Shown piece by piece: positions 51,281 through 60,585 of a DNA stretch of 64,000 nucleotides (its first letter is position 1; the number at the start of each line of letters is the position of its first letter). Made by a program: the position numbers and the translations under genes. The stretch is from Chloroflexota bacterium (GTDB taxonomy: Bacteria > Chloroflexota > Anaerolineae > Aggregatilineales > Phototrophicaceae), in NCBI GenBank assembly GCA_020161935.1, contig JAIUNI010000004.1, forward strand, positions 1-64,000, written 5' to 3'. The notes under the pieces were generated by a model that was given only the letters and a program-made list of their open reading frames with translations, was not told the origin of the DNA and searched no databases.

Positions 51281-52318
51281 TTACTGAACGATCACCACGC
51301 CGCTCATACCGGGGTGAACGTGGCACAGGTAGGCGTACACACCCGCTTCGGCGAAGGTCAGCGAGTACGATTGGCCGGGGGCGAGGAAGCCGCTGTTAAA
51401 GCTCTCACCTGCCGCGACGGTCGCGCCATCAGCCGTGGTGCCGAGGAAGCCGGGGCCAGCCAACAGGGTTGGTGCGCCACCTTCATTCGGCTGCGGAATG
51501 ATGTCGGCAACGGCGACCGGATCATACGGGGCGGCGTTGATGAAGTGGGCGGTCGGGCTGTCTGCCGGAACGACCCACTTAACCTGCTCACCCGCGTTGA
51601 TGAAGGCCAGCGGTGCATTAAAGGTCAGCGACGACGCGCGACCTGTGCCACCTGTACCGGCAGTGATGGTAAACACACCGTCAACCGCTTCGGTCGGGGC
51701 GGTCGCCGCAGCCGCGAAGTACGCGCCGATGGCGGGGTTGATCTGGTCGTCCAGTTCCTTATCGGCCTGTGCTGCCACTTCAATCGGCGTGGGGATGGCT
51801 TCTTCGTCGGCAACAACCTCGATGATGCCCGTCATACCCCCGTGAATATCGCAGCGGTAGGTGTACAAACCGGGTTCGACATCCATCACCAATGTGAAGG
51901 TTGACTTGAGCGCGTCGGTCGGTGGCAGGCCGGTGTTGGCCTCACCGCCGGTATACGCGCCGCCATTTTGCAGCGTGGGGAAGAACACCTGCGGATTACC
52001 GACGAGGGTCGGTGTGCCGTTCAGTTCCTCGACGATCAGCGCCGGTGCTTCATTTTCGCCGAAGCGCATGTTGTGCAAGCTGGTGATGTGCCACATGACG
52101 GTATCGCCACGATGCACCTGTAAATAGGTGGGCGAGAAGGCCAACACTTCCACATTCGCCTCACCAAAGCCGCCCGCCTGAATCATGTAGGTGTTGTTTT
52201 CCCCACCATGCGCCAGTGTGCGGTTGGGGCGGTTGAGGATGCCAGCGGTGAAAACACCGACTGCCATGACCGCCACTGTGCCGAGCTTCACTAAACGTTG
52301 TCTGGTTGCCCTGTTCAA
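51281..52318 (-). CDS. Exported protein with two plastocyanin-like cupredoxin domains
   Basis: 345 residues from a TTG at 52318, chosen because AGGAGG lies seven bases upstream; the frame is open to 52432. Signal or anchor at 1-35. Domain 1 (about 40-175) ends GLYTYRCDIHGGMTG, and domain 2 (about 215-345) ends GVYAYLCHVHPGMSG: Cys, His and Met in each are type 1 copper ligands, with upstream His in SLHNM and TAHFIN. Two blue-copper centres would pass electrons, likely with the cytochromes encoded downstream. Confidence 0.85.
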   Translation of the reverse strand: MNRATRQRLVKLGTVAVMAVGVFTAGILNRPNRTLAHGGENNTYMIQAGGFGEANVEVLAFSPTYLQVHRGDTVMWHITSLHNMRFGENEAPALIVEELNGTPTLVGNPQVFFPTLQNGGAYTGGEANTGLPPTDALKSTFTLVMDVEPGLYTYRCDIHGGMTGIIEVVADEEAIPTPIEVAAQADKELDDQINPAIGAYFAAAATAPTEAVDGVFTITAGTGGTGRASSLTFNAPLAFINAGEQVKWVVPADSPTAHFINAAPYDPVAVADIIPQPNEGGAPTLLAGPGFLGTTADGATVAAGESFNSGFLAPGQSYSLTFAEAGVYAYLCHVHPGMSGVVIVQ

Positions 52319-52683
52319 CTTCTTTCCTCCTGAATATGAGATTTTGTTTCTGGGGTTCGGTGCCGGATGGTGATCCGTAGGGTTGCTATGCTTAAATGCA
52401 ATATATGCCGCTTTGATATGGGGTTCATCCATCCAAAGATGGAGACCGGCTTAGTCCTTCGCCACATCTTTTTTCTCCGCCCAGACGTGCCGAAAACAGG
52501 GGTCATCTGTTGATTCGATACCGTAAACCTTTCGCTGTAGCGTTGGATAGGGAGTGACGACTGTGCTGATTATCAGGCGAAGGGGTATTCACTGAACAGT
52601 TCAAAGACTGCTCAACTGTTGTCCATTTTGTAGTCGTGGATGGAGGGGTTTGGAGAGGCGGTAAAGGGAGGGTTGGGCGTGAA

Positions 52684-52850
52684 GGGCGCACAGCCGTGCG
52701 CCCCTACAAGAAAATGAGTGGTGAGGGAAGTGGCGCGGACGAGATGTATCTCGTCCCTACGAAAAGACGTTGTTTGTGCCGGGTAACGCGGATGAGGCGT
52801 GGTGATGAGATCAGGTCGGGCGTGAAGGGCGCACAGCCGTGCGCCCCTAC
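52684..52850. repeat. Three hairpins with CTAC feet
   Basis: GGGCGCACAGCCGTGCGCCC plus CTAC at 52684-52707 and again at 52827-52850, with GGACGAGATGTATCTCGTCC plus CTAC at 52737-52760. The rest of the gap 52319-52887 has no gene I can support. Confidence 0.7.
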
Positions 52851-52887
52851 ATCAGACATCTATAGAGGTCAGGTGATGGCGGTGGAT

Positions 52888-53811
52888 TTATTCTTCGAGG
52901 CTCAGGACGAGCTTGCCGCGTACGTGGCGGCTCTGGCTGATCTGCAGGGCTTCCGGCACTTGGTCAATAGGCAGGATCTGGCTGATCGACGGCTTGACCT
53001 TGCCTTCGTCAATGAGCTTGCCGATCTCGCTGAGTTGGGCCGAGTCGGGGTGAGCGCCGTAAAACTTAACGTTGATGTCGTACTGGGCGGCGACTTCGGG
53101 CGGGGGCGGCGTGACGATGCACACCAGCGTGCCACCGGACTTCAACGCTTGGAGGGAGCGGACGGTGGTGTCGTAGCCGACGGTATCAAACACCACATCC
53201 GCATCTTTAACAACACTTTCAAACGGAATATTCGGGTAATCAATAAATTCATCCGCGCCTAAACCGCGCACGAACTCCTCATTTTTAGCGGAACCGGTGC
53301 CGATGACGTAAGCACCCTTCAGCTTGGCGAACTGGACGGCGTAGTGACCGACACCGCCCGCTGCCGCGTGAATAAGCACTTTTTGTCCGGCTTGAATTTG
53401 GGCGATGTCAAAAAGGGCTTGCCATGCTGTGAGCGCCGCATGGGGGACAGCCGCTGATTCTTTATAGTTGAGGGAAGCCGGTTTCGGAGCGAGTTCGGAG
53501 GGCAGCATGGTTGTATATTCGGCGTAGCCACCCCCGCGCAGCCCCTTCATGCCATAAACGGCGGTGCCGACCTGTAAGCCTTCTACACCTTCACCGATGG
53601 CTTCAATGTCACCAGCGACATCTGACCCCAAACGGTAGGGTAAAGAGACATACTCCTGCAAGTAGCCTTCACGAATAGACCAATCGAGTGGATTGACACT
53701 GGTCGCCCGAACGCGAACCAGCACTTCCCCGGCTGCGGGCTGCGGACGTTCAACATCTTCAACGACGGTGGCATCATATCCACCCCATTGGCGCACTTGA
53801 ACTGCTTTCAT
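52888..53811 (-). CDS. NADP-dependent quinone-oxidoreductase-like (MDR) enzyme
   Basis: 307 residues from the ATG at 53811 (AAGGATGCC upstream). MKAVQVRQWGG, VRVRATSVNPLDWSIREG, GSDVAGDIEAIGEGV and KVLIHAAAGGVGHYAVQFAK (nucleotide-binding AAxGGVG) place it among zinc-free medium-chain reductases of the quinone oxidoreductase type. Substrate unknown. Single gene. Confidence 0.85.
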   Translation of the reverse strand: MKAVQVRQWGGYDATVVEDVERPQPAAGEVLVRVRATSVNPLDWSIREGYLQEYVSLPYRLGSDVAGDIEAIGEGVEGLQVGTAVYGMKGLRGGGYAEYTTMLPSELAPKPASLNYKESAAVPHAALTAWQALFDIAQIQAGQKVLIHAAAGGVGHYAVQFAKLKGAYVIGTGSAKNEEFVRGLGADEFIDYPNIPFESVVKDADVVFDTVGYDTTVRSLQALKSGGTLVCIVTPPPPEVAAQYDINVKFYGAHPDSAQLSEIGKLIDEGKVKPSISQILPIDQVPEALQISQSRHVRGKLVLSLEE

Positions 53812-54015
53812 GGCATCCTTCCCATAAATTGTTAATTGCTTCCTTAAAGAAAGCATGGGGGATTATATCGCGGTTGCATAAACAATCCCATTTACTATGA
53901 CCCTATTTTGTCTGAATTTCTCTATATGCGAACAATTTTAGCCAGTTTGGAACCTTATTAGCGGGTTCATCGTCTATGCATATACACTGTGGAAAACAGG
54001 TTAAGGAGATTGAAG

Positions 54016-54489
54016 ATGAGTATGAATGAAAACCAAAATATGTTCGGGTGTTTTCCAGCAGTTCTTCTAGCGTTCTTTTTTGGCTTCGCGGCGGTGTTCG
54101 GCTTTCAATCGGCGAGCGCACCGGTGATCGCGGAGCCGGAAATTGTGACGGTCGAGCCAGCCGAACCACAGGCCGCTTTACCGTCTGATGGTGTCGAAAG
54201 CCTGACCATCGTGGAAACCGTGACCATTCAAGTGAGCGCCAGCCTACCCGCAACCGTTACCCTGCACGTCGAAGGCTACCAACCGGACGGCTGCAAGTTC
54301 CCGGTGCAGGTGGAGCAGACGCGCACGGATGACTCGGTGAACGTCAAGATTTACCGCGTCGTTCCGGCGAACGTGATGTGTACGATGGAACTGAACCCCT
54401 ACAGCGACACGATCACGCTGGATGGGACGTTCGACAGCGGCAGCTACACGCTGGATGTGAACGGCACGGTGCTAGAGCTAGAAGTGTAA
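54016..54489 (+). CDS. Exported protein of unknown function
   Basis: 157 residues from the ATG at 54016 (AAGGAG upstream). A hydrophobic N-terminal segment (FPAVLLAFFFGFAAVFGF) is a signal peptide or anchor. The rest has alternating strands (LTIVETVTIQVSASLPATVT) and two cysteines (GCKF, VMCTM) that could pair. No known family is recognised. It precedes the DUF4139 pair by 65 bases and may be in the same operon. Confidence 0.6.
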   Translation: MSMNENQNMFGCFPAVLLAFFFGFAAVFGFQSASAPVIAEPEIVTVEPAEPQAALPSDGVESLTIVETVTIQVSASLPATVTLHVEGYQPDGCKFPVQVEQTRTDDSVNVKIYRVVPANVMCTMELNPYSDTITLDGTFDSGSYTLDVNGTVLELEV

Positions 54490-54553
54490 TGAACGAATAG
54501 AACGGGTACGACATAATCAAGTTTGAAGCACGCTCAATCAAGTGGAGGATGCC

Positions 54554-56017
54554 ATGCGAAAATTTAAACGGGTAACGGTGCTGTTAGCGGGTGTCATGCT
54601 GGCGGCGATGGTCGTCGGCACAACCGGCGCACAGGACGCGCCAACAGACCCACAGCCGGACGGCGTGAACCTGACGATCTACAATCAGGGAACGGCGCTG
54701 GTACAAGACCGCCGCACGTTCGACCTGCAAGCGGGGATCAGCACGCTCGACTTTACCGATGTGGCGGCGAGCATCGACTCGACTTCGGTCAGCTTCAAGT
54801 CACTCACCGACCCCACCGGAACGAGCGTGCTGGAACAAAATTATGTCTATGATCTGGTCGGCAGTGGGGCGCTGCTCGAACGCTACCTTGACCAGCAAAT
54901 TGAGATTGTGACCAACGACGGCACGACCTTCAGCGGTCAACTCCTCAGCGGTCGCAACGGCGAGATCATCCTGAAACTCGAAGATGGGCAGGTGGCGGTC
55001 GTCAGCCTGAGCAACGTACGCGATGTGCGCTTCCCCGCGCTGCCGGATGGCCTTATCACCCGCCCGACGCTGCGCTGGCTGCTGGACAGCCTCGGCGGTG
55101 ACCAGCAGGTGGAACTCACCTATTTAGCTGGCGGCTTGAACTGGACAGCCGATTATATTTTCCTGCTAGCAAACGATAATTCGGCGCTGGATTTGAATGG
55201 CTGGATTACGCTGACCAATACCAGCGGCGCGACCTTTGAAGATGCCAAGCTCAAGTTGGTCGCCGGTGATGTCAACCGTTTGCCGCAGCCGCAGGATATG
55301 GGTTTCGCTGACGGCGCGGTTATGGCGGAATACGAGCGTGCTTCGGACGATAAGGTCGAACAACGTGACTTTAATGAATACAAGTTGTATGAAATCCCGC
55401 GTCCGGTGACGGTAGCGGATAACGAAACCAAACAGGTTGAGTTTGTCAGCAGCACGAACATTCCGGCGACCACCTTCTTCGTCTACGAAGGTGGCGGCGC
55501 ATTCTACGGTTACTATGGGCCGGTCACCGACCAATATTACGGGCAAACCGGCATCACGGACGTGCAGAACTGGTTAGAGTTCACCACAGGCGCGGAGAAC
55601 AACCTTGACGCGGCGCTCCCAGCAGGGCGTGTACGTGTCTATCAGGAAGATGTTGATGGTTCAGCACTCTTAATCGGCGAGAACAGCATTGACCACACGC
55701 CGAAGGGCGAGCAGGTGCAGATTTACCTCGGTAACTCGTTTGATCTGGTCGGCGAACGTACCCAGACGAACTTCGTCTACCTGTCGTCAAACGTGATCGA
55801 GGAAACCTTCGAAATTCGCCTCCGCAACCGCAAGGAAGATCAAGCGGTGGAAATCCGCGTGCCGGAGCATCTGTACCGCTGGAGCAATTGGGAAATCCTC
55901 AGCAGCAGCGACCCATTCACCAAAGTGGACAGCGCCACTGCCGAGTTCCGCGTGACGGTGCAGCCCGGCGAGGAAAAGGTCATCACCTACACCGTGCGCT
56001 ATACGTGGCCGAATTAG
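54554..56017 (+). CDS. Exported DUF4139 domain protein (copy 1)
   Basis: 487 residues from the ATG at 54554 (GGAGG upstream). Signal peptide 1-27. VNLTIYNQGTALVQDRRTFDL, GGLNWTADYIFLLANDNSALDLNGWITLTNTSG and AGDVNRLP are DUF4139 motifs, and the C-terminal VTVQPGEEKVITYTVRYTWP is an Ig-like end seen in these proteins. Function unknown; some relatives relate to mucoidy or surface layers. It is about 85 percent identical by eye to the next gene over most of its length, differing in the loop near residues 240-265. Confidence 0.75.
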   Translation: MRKFKRVTVLLAGVMLAAMVVGTTGAQDAPTDPQPDGVNLTIYNQGTALVQDRRTFDLQAGISTLDFTDVAASIDSTSVSFKSLTDPTGTSVLEQNYVYDLVGSGALLERYLDQQIEIVTNDGTTFSGQLLSGRNGEIILKLEDGQVAVVSLSNVRDVRFPALPDGLITRPTLRWLLDSLGGDQQVELTYLAGGLNWTADYIFLLANDNSALDLNGWITLTNTSGATFEDAKLKLVAGDVNRLPQPQDMGFADGAVMAEYERASDDKVEQRDFNEYKLYEIPRPVTVADNETKQVEFVSSTNIPATTFFVYEGGGAFYGYYGPVTDQYYGQTGITDVQNWLEFTTGAENNLDAALPAGRVRVYQEDVDGSALLIGENSIDHTPKGEQVQIYLGNSFDLVGERTQTNFVYLSSNVIEETFEIRLRNRKEDQAVEIRVPEHLYRWSNWEILSSSDPFTKVDSATAEFRVTVQPGEEKVITYTVRYTWPN

Positions 56018-56036
56018 CCTAGACCTCACCCCCTAG

Positions 56037-56075
56037 CCCCCTCTCCAATTTGCTGATTACAGCTTGGAGAGGGGG
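56037..56075. repeat. Perfect 12-bp hairpin between the DUF4139 copies
   Basis: CCCCCTCTCCAA (56037-56048) pairs with TTGGAGAGGGGG (56064-56075). It belongs to the CTCACCC/CCTCTCC family and might limit read-through from copy 1 to copy 2. Confidence 0.6.
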
Positions 56076-56115
56076 AATAAAACAAGCGACAATGGGTATT
56101 TGAAAAGGTTCGAAT

Positions 56116-57636
56116 ATGCGTAGACCAACCGTATTTTTTCTAACCGCCGGTGCGGGATTAGTCCTAGCAAGTGTGTTCGGCAGCCTGAGCGTGCCGGTGA
56201 TGCAGGCACAGGACGCGACCCCAACGGCGGCGAGCATCGACCCAACAGCCGTGCTGCTAACACCCGCGACCCCACAGCCGGACGGCGTGAACTTGACCAT
56301 CTACAATCAGGGAACGGCGCTGGTGCAAGACCGCCGCACGTTCGACCTGCAAGCGGGCATCAGTACATTGGATTTCACCGATGTAGCGGCGAGCATCGAC
56401 TCGACCTCGGTGAGCTTCAAGTCGCTGACCGACCCGAACGGCACGAGTGTGCTGGAACAAAATTATGTCTATGATCTGGTGGGCAGTGGAGCGCTGCTGG
56501 AACGCTACCTCGACCAGCAAATTGAGATCGTCACCAACGACGGGACGACCTTCAGCGGGCAATTACTCAGCGGTCACAACGGCGAGATTATCCTGAAGCT
56601 CGAAAGCGGCGAGGTAGCGGTCGTCAGCCTGAGCAACGTTCGTGACCTGCGATTCCCCGCGCTGCCAGATGGACTCATTACGCGCCCGACGCTGCGCTGG
56701 CTGCTGGACAGCCTCGGCGGTGAGCAGCAGGTCGAACTGACCTACCTGACAGGCGGCATCAACTGGACAGCGGATTACATCTTACTGCTGGCGAACGACA
56801 ACCAAGCGCTCGACCTCAATGGATGGGTGACGCTCACCAATACCAGCGGCGCGACCTTTGAAGGCGCGAAGGTCAAGCTGGTGGCGGGTGATGTCAACCG
56901 CATACAGAATGAAGCCCAAATGTATGACATGGTGATGCAAACTGCTTCGATGGCTCCTTCCGCACCACCGCCGCAGGTCGAACAGCGCGAGTTTAACGAG
57001 TACAAACTGTACGAAATTCAGCGTCCGGTGACGGTTGCCGACAACGAAACCAAGCAGGTGGAGTTCGTCAGCGGCACTGGTATTCCGGCGACCACCTTCT
57101 TCGTCTACGAAGGCGGCGCGTTCTACGGCTACTACAGCCCGATCACCGACCAGTACTACGGGCAAACCGGCATCACCGATGTGCAGAACTGGTTAGAGTT
57201 CACCACGGGCGAGGAAAACAACCTCGATGCGGCGCTCCCCGCAGGGCGCGTGCGGGTGTATCAGGAAGATGTGGACGGTTCGGCGCTGCTGATCGGCGAG
57301 AACAGCATCGACCACACACCCAAAGGCGAAACGGTGAAGCTGTACCTCGGCAACGCCTTCGACATCGTAGGCGAACGCACCCAAACGGACTTCCGCTTCA
57401 TCAGCTCGAATATTATTGAGGAACGCTTCGAAATTCACATCCGCAACCGTAAGGAAGACGAGTCGGTTGAAGTGCGTATACCAGAACACCTGTACCGCTG
57501 GAGTAATTGGGAGATTTTCGGTAACAGTGACCCGTTCACCCAGATGGACAGCGCCACCATTGAGTTCCGTGTGACCGTCGAACCGGGTGAGGAAAAGGTG
57601 GTTAGCTATACCGTACGCTATACATGGCCGAGCTAG
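56116..57636 (+). CDS. Exported DUF4139 domain protein (copy 2)
   Basis: 506 residues. Signal peptide 1-31, a short Thr/Ala-rich linker, then the same DUF4139 body as the gene at 54554. The differing central loop is Met/Gln/Pro-rich (EAQMYDMVMQTASMAPSAPP). The two are tandem duplicates that keep the same C-terminus (VRYTWPS). No ribosome binding site stands out, with AAAAGG upstream. Terminator-like hairpin after it. Confidence 0.75.
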   Translation: MRRPTVFFLTAGAGLVLASVFGSLSVPVMQAQDATPTAASIDPTAVLLTPATPQPDGVNLTIYNQGTALVQDRRTFDLQAGISTLDFTDVAASIDSTSVSFKSLTDPNGTSVLEQNYVYDLVGSGALLERYLDQQIEIVTNDGTTFSGQLLSGHNGEIILKLESGEVAVVSLSNVRDLRFPALPDGLITRPTLRWLLDSLGGEQQVELTYLTGGINWTADYILLLANDNQALDLNGWVTLTNTSGATFEGAKVKLVAGDVNRIQNEAQMYDMVMQTASMAPSAPPPQVEQREFNEYKLYEIQRPVTVADNETKQVEFVSGTGIPATTFFVYEGGAFYGYYSPITDQYYGQTGITDVQNWLEFTTGEENNLDAALPAGRVRVYQEDVDGSALLIGENSIDHTPKGETVKLYLGNAFDIVGERTQTDFRFISSNIIEERFEIHIRNRKEDESVEVRIPEHLYRWSNWEIFGNSDPFTQMDSATIEFRVTVEPGEEKVVSYTVRYTWPS

Positions 57637-57685
57637 TTGTCAGTTAAAGGCTAAAAGACAAAGCTCAGTAAGCAGCTATACCGCC

Positions 57686-57720
57686 AGCCGCCCTCATTAT
57701 CGTGTAGGCGGCTGTTCTAT
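57686..57720 (+). terminator. AGCCGCC/GGCGGCT hairpin after the DUF4139 pair
   Basis: A 7-bp GC stem (57686-57692, 57707-57713) followed by GTTCTATTT. The convergent FHA-TIR gene ends inside this region. Confidence 0.5.
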
Positions 57721-58805
57721 TTGCCAAGATGCTCACGCACCGCGCCGACGACTTGCGCCAGCGCCGACTGCTGCATGATTTGTCGCATCCCCTCATCATA
57801 GTCCCCGCGCATATCAATCCACTGGATGCCGGTGAGGCCAAAGGGAATGGCGTTGCCTTCGTCGCCGCGTGCCAACACCGTGAACACCCGCCGCTTGTGG
57901 ATGCGTGCATAACTAAGTTCTTCACTCACCCATTCCGAGTCCTTCGCATCCGGTGACATAATCGCGATCACGCAACCAGCACCTTCAATCGCCCGCTGCA
58001 CATCGTCTTTCCAGCTTGGGCTGCCGGGTTCGAGGCGTTCGTCACTCCACACGGTAAAGCCGCCGCTTGTGAGCGCGTTGGTGATCTGGTGCATGGTGTC
58101 GCGGTCGCGGCGGCTGTAGCTGAGGAACACGTCATGGCTGAGTGTGCCTGTGCCGCGCCCGATGACCACGACCTGCTGGCGAATGGTATCTTTCGGCTCG
58201 GTGAGTGGTTCTATACGTAAACGGTCGGTCGGCGCGTCGTAGGTGGTGCGGAAGCGTAAAGCCGCGCCCTGCTTATCGAGTATACCGAGGACGATCAAAT
58301 CCCCGTCCTTGAGCGAATGCCCTTTGTGTGGGGCAATCGAACGGCCTTCTACCCGCGTGCCGGAAGACGAGCCTTCGTCGGTAATCAGGAAGCACTTGAG
58401 TGTTTTATGAAATTCGAGCGTGCAGTGTAGGCGGCTGACGCTGCTGGTATCGTCCACGTTATAGAGTTGAATATCGCTCTGCTTGGGGCTGCGGCCAATC
58501 GTCACCCGCCGTTCGCGGATGTCGATGTGCCGACCGATGTTCACGCCAGCCAGAAACGCATCTGGCCCATCTTCAATATCCAGCACCGCCAGCACACCCG
58601 GCGAGACTTCGGATACCGGAATGGGCAGCACCTCGGTCGCGGCGTTCAGGGATACCGCATCAAGCGGCTGGGGGGGTGTAGGGGATTTGGCGATGGTATT
58701 CGTACCATCGGCGCTGTCGGTGGTACTGCGGCGCAGCCAAACAAACGCTGCCGCAGCGACAACCACAACCGCTATCACGATGGCTACCAGTACGCCGGAC
58801 TCCAT
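57717..58805 (-). CDS. Membrane-anchored FHA-TIR protein
   Basis: 362 residues. One membrane segment (about 5-24), a Pro-rich linker, an FHA domain (about 90-190: GRSPKQSDI at 104, SRLHC at 124 and SSGTRV at 148, the phosphothreonine-binding loops), then a TIR domain (about 222-345: DVFLSYSRRDR, FTVWSDE, SEWVSEEL with Glu296 at the catalytic position of NAD-cleaving TIRs). It links phosphothreonine recognition at the membrane to a TIR output. No kinase is nearby. ATG at 58805. Confidence 0.8.
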   Translation of the reverse strand: MESGVLVAIVIAVVVVAAAAFVWLRRSTTDSADGTNTIAKSPTPPQPLDAVSLNAATEVLPIPVSEVSPGVLAVLDIEDGPDAFLAGVNIGRHIDIRERRVTIGRSPKQSDIQLYNVDDTSSVSRLHCTLEFHKTLKCFLITDEGSSSGTRVEGRSIAPHKGHSLKDGDLIVLGILDKQGAALRFRTTYDAPTDRLRIEPLTEPKDTIRQQVVVIGRGTGTLSHDVFLSYSRRDRDTMHQITNALTSGGFTVWSDERLEPGSPSWKDDVQRAIEGAGCVIAIMSPDAKDSEWVSEELSYARIHKRRVFTVLARGDEGNAIPFGLTGIQWIDMRGDYDEGMRQIMQQSALAQVVGAVREHLGK

Positions 58806-59074
58806 TATCCCGCCTCAATAATACACAGGTTCCGAATTTAGGTATTGTACCGCAAACAGGGTTTAGCCGGGTTATCCCCACCAAACCGCCCGAATTAGAC
58901 ATGAGATTAATGTCATGTTGACCCGTGTAGTCGACAACTTGAAGGATTAAAGTTTGATGTATAGACCACTGCTTGCACGGGGGCAAGAGGCTATCCCCCC
59001 AGTTTGTAGGGGATGTCGTGAGGATAAAGCGGCCTAAAATCGAAAGGTTGGTTAAGAGTATTGGATGGAGTTCA

Positions 59075-59551
59075 ATGAACCAAATGCTTAACCCAAACCC
59101 CTACCTGATGCTTTCGGGCGAATTGGGGTTTTCCGCCGCTGATTTAACCGCGAACCGCCTCGGTGTCATGACCGCCAAACAGCGTGAACAGGTTTACACC
59201 CGCCGTTTACAAGCGATGAAGCTACCTGCGGTCGTGTTGGTGTTGGTTATCTTCGGCGGGCTGCTCTTTGAAGCGGAATGGTTGATGATCGTCTTTGGTG
59301 CAGCCTGTATGATCTCGATACTGGTGGCAATTTGGGTACGCTTCGCCCAAGACCTTGATAGTCCGGTTGAAGCGATTGCCGGACAGTGGACTCCTTATCG
59401 TTCGACGTTCGGGCGGTCTGCACTCCACATGGGCGGGTTGATGTTTCATTTACCACAGGCGGCGCATCAAGCGTTCAACGAACGTGCGCGTTACCGCCTG
59501 TACTTTACACCGGGAACACGCACGATTCTGTCCGCAGAAATCATTAACTAA
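59075..59551 (+). CDS. Two-segment membrane protein of unknown function
   Basis: 158 residues from the ATG at 59075 (GGAG upstream); the open frame runs back to 58973 but without a ribosome binding site. Two adjacent hydrophobic segments (about 48-68 and 71-90) flanked by soluble ends; the C-terminal part (YRLYFTPGTRTILSAEI) resembles a short beta domain. No family recognised. Its end overlaps the convergent LysM gene by eight bases. Confidence 0.55.
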   Translation: MNQMLNPNPYLMLSGELGFSAADLTANRLGVMTAKQREQVYTRRLQAMKLPAVVLVLVIFGGLLFEAEWLMIVFGAACMISILVAIWVRFAQDLDSPVEAIAGQWTPYRSTFGRSALHMGGLMFHLPQAAHQAFNERARYRLYFTPGTRTILSAEIIN

Positions 59552-60350
59552 GGGCGAGCGGCACCCACCAGCCTTCGCTCGTATCCGGTAAAATGGTCAC
59601 GGCGTAAATTTCCCCATCGGGTAATTGAATGTACTCGGTGTACGATACACGTCCCGCTGCTTGTACCGTCAGGCTGACTTGCCCTTCAGGGGCGGTCGCC
59701 CAACCGAGGATGCTGGTTTCGCCGCCCATCGCCGCCCATACCTTACCAAAGCCGCGTACCGGCGCGAAGAAGGTTGTGGGCGGTGTGGCGGTCGGGTCCG
59801 GTTCGCCTTCGATATAGGTGTCTTCATAAACGTGGACGACGGTTTCATCATTGCTGACGACCCAGATGTCGCCGGTGTCCTCGCGCCACAGCATCATGCC
59901 GTTCTGGAACAACTGCTGCGCCCCTTGAATGCCGCGCGACGGATTGACGCAGCCGACTTCACCTTCGGCACGTACCAACTGCGGGCAGGTTGGCGGTGTG
60001 GTTGAGGTTTCCGACTCCGGCGGCAGCCACACGAACGAGCCAATCGGCAGGGCATTCGGGTCGTCGATGCAGTTCAGCGCGGCGGCTTGGGTGACGCTCA
60101 AATTGGTAATGCCGGTCATGAATGAAGCTAACGTTTCGCCACCTTGAACTTGATGCCGCTGCCAGCCTTCCTGATAGGGGGCGGAACAAATGGCGGGGCG
60201 TGGGTCTGGCGGCTTCGGCGGGAGTGGTGTGGGCGTGACGGCGTTCACCGCACCGAGGACGGCGGGCGTTGGAGTTGGGGTCTCTTGCATCAAAGCGACG
60301 CTGGTGAGCGCGAACAGGAAAATGCCAAGCAGAATGATTTTCTTGAACAT
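59544..60350 (-). CDS. Exported LysM-type protein
   Basis: 268 residues. Signal peptide 1-21, a Thr/Pro linker (PTPTP), then a LysM-like motif at about 65-110 (HQVQGGETLASF then LNCIDDPNALPIGSFVWLPP), which would bind peptidoglycan. The C-terminal half has repeat-like units (LFQNGMMLWREDTGDIWVV and FGKVWAAMGGETSILGWATA) of the LGFP-like kind. No catalytic residues are evident. Probably cell-wall bound. ATG at 60350, AGGG upstream. Confidence 0.7.
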   Translation of the reverse strand: MFKKIILLGIFLFALTSVALMQETPTPTPAVLGAVNAVTPTPLPPKPPDPRPAICSAPYQEGWQRHQVQGGETLASFMTGITNLSVTQAAALNCIDDPNALPIGSFVWLPPESETSTTPPTCPQLVRAEGEVGCVNPSRGIQGAQQLFQNGMMLWREDTGDIWVVSNDETVVHVYEDTYIEGEPDPTATPPTTFFAPVRGFGKVWAAMGGETSILGWATAPEGQVSLTVQAAGRVSYTEYIQLPDGEIYAVTILPDTSEGWWVPLALS

Positions 60351-60585
60351 CGTAAACCCTCACGGAATAGCAGGCGTTAACGCACTCATCTTATCACCGG
60401 ACGCGGGGTTTGCTGCCGCTTACCAATCGTTCTCTAAGACACTCTTTCGACTTGTCTCATCTTTCAGCACGTGTTCAGTTCTAGGTGGTACTACTTATTT
60501 TTGGCCGTTTGTCTCTATATTGACAGTTAAAAAGTGTTATATTTTGCATAGCACTATTATTTTTAACTAAATAGGAGGCTGTAGC

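Noticed and set aside
60520..60543. TTGACA and TATATT before the HdeD-like gene as a promoter
   Set aside because: The spacer is only 12 bases, too short for a sigma-70 promoter.
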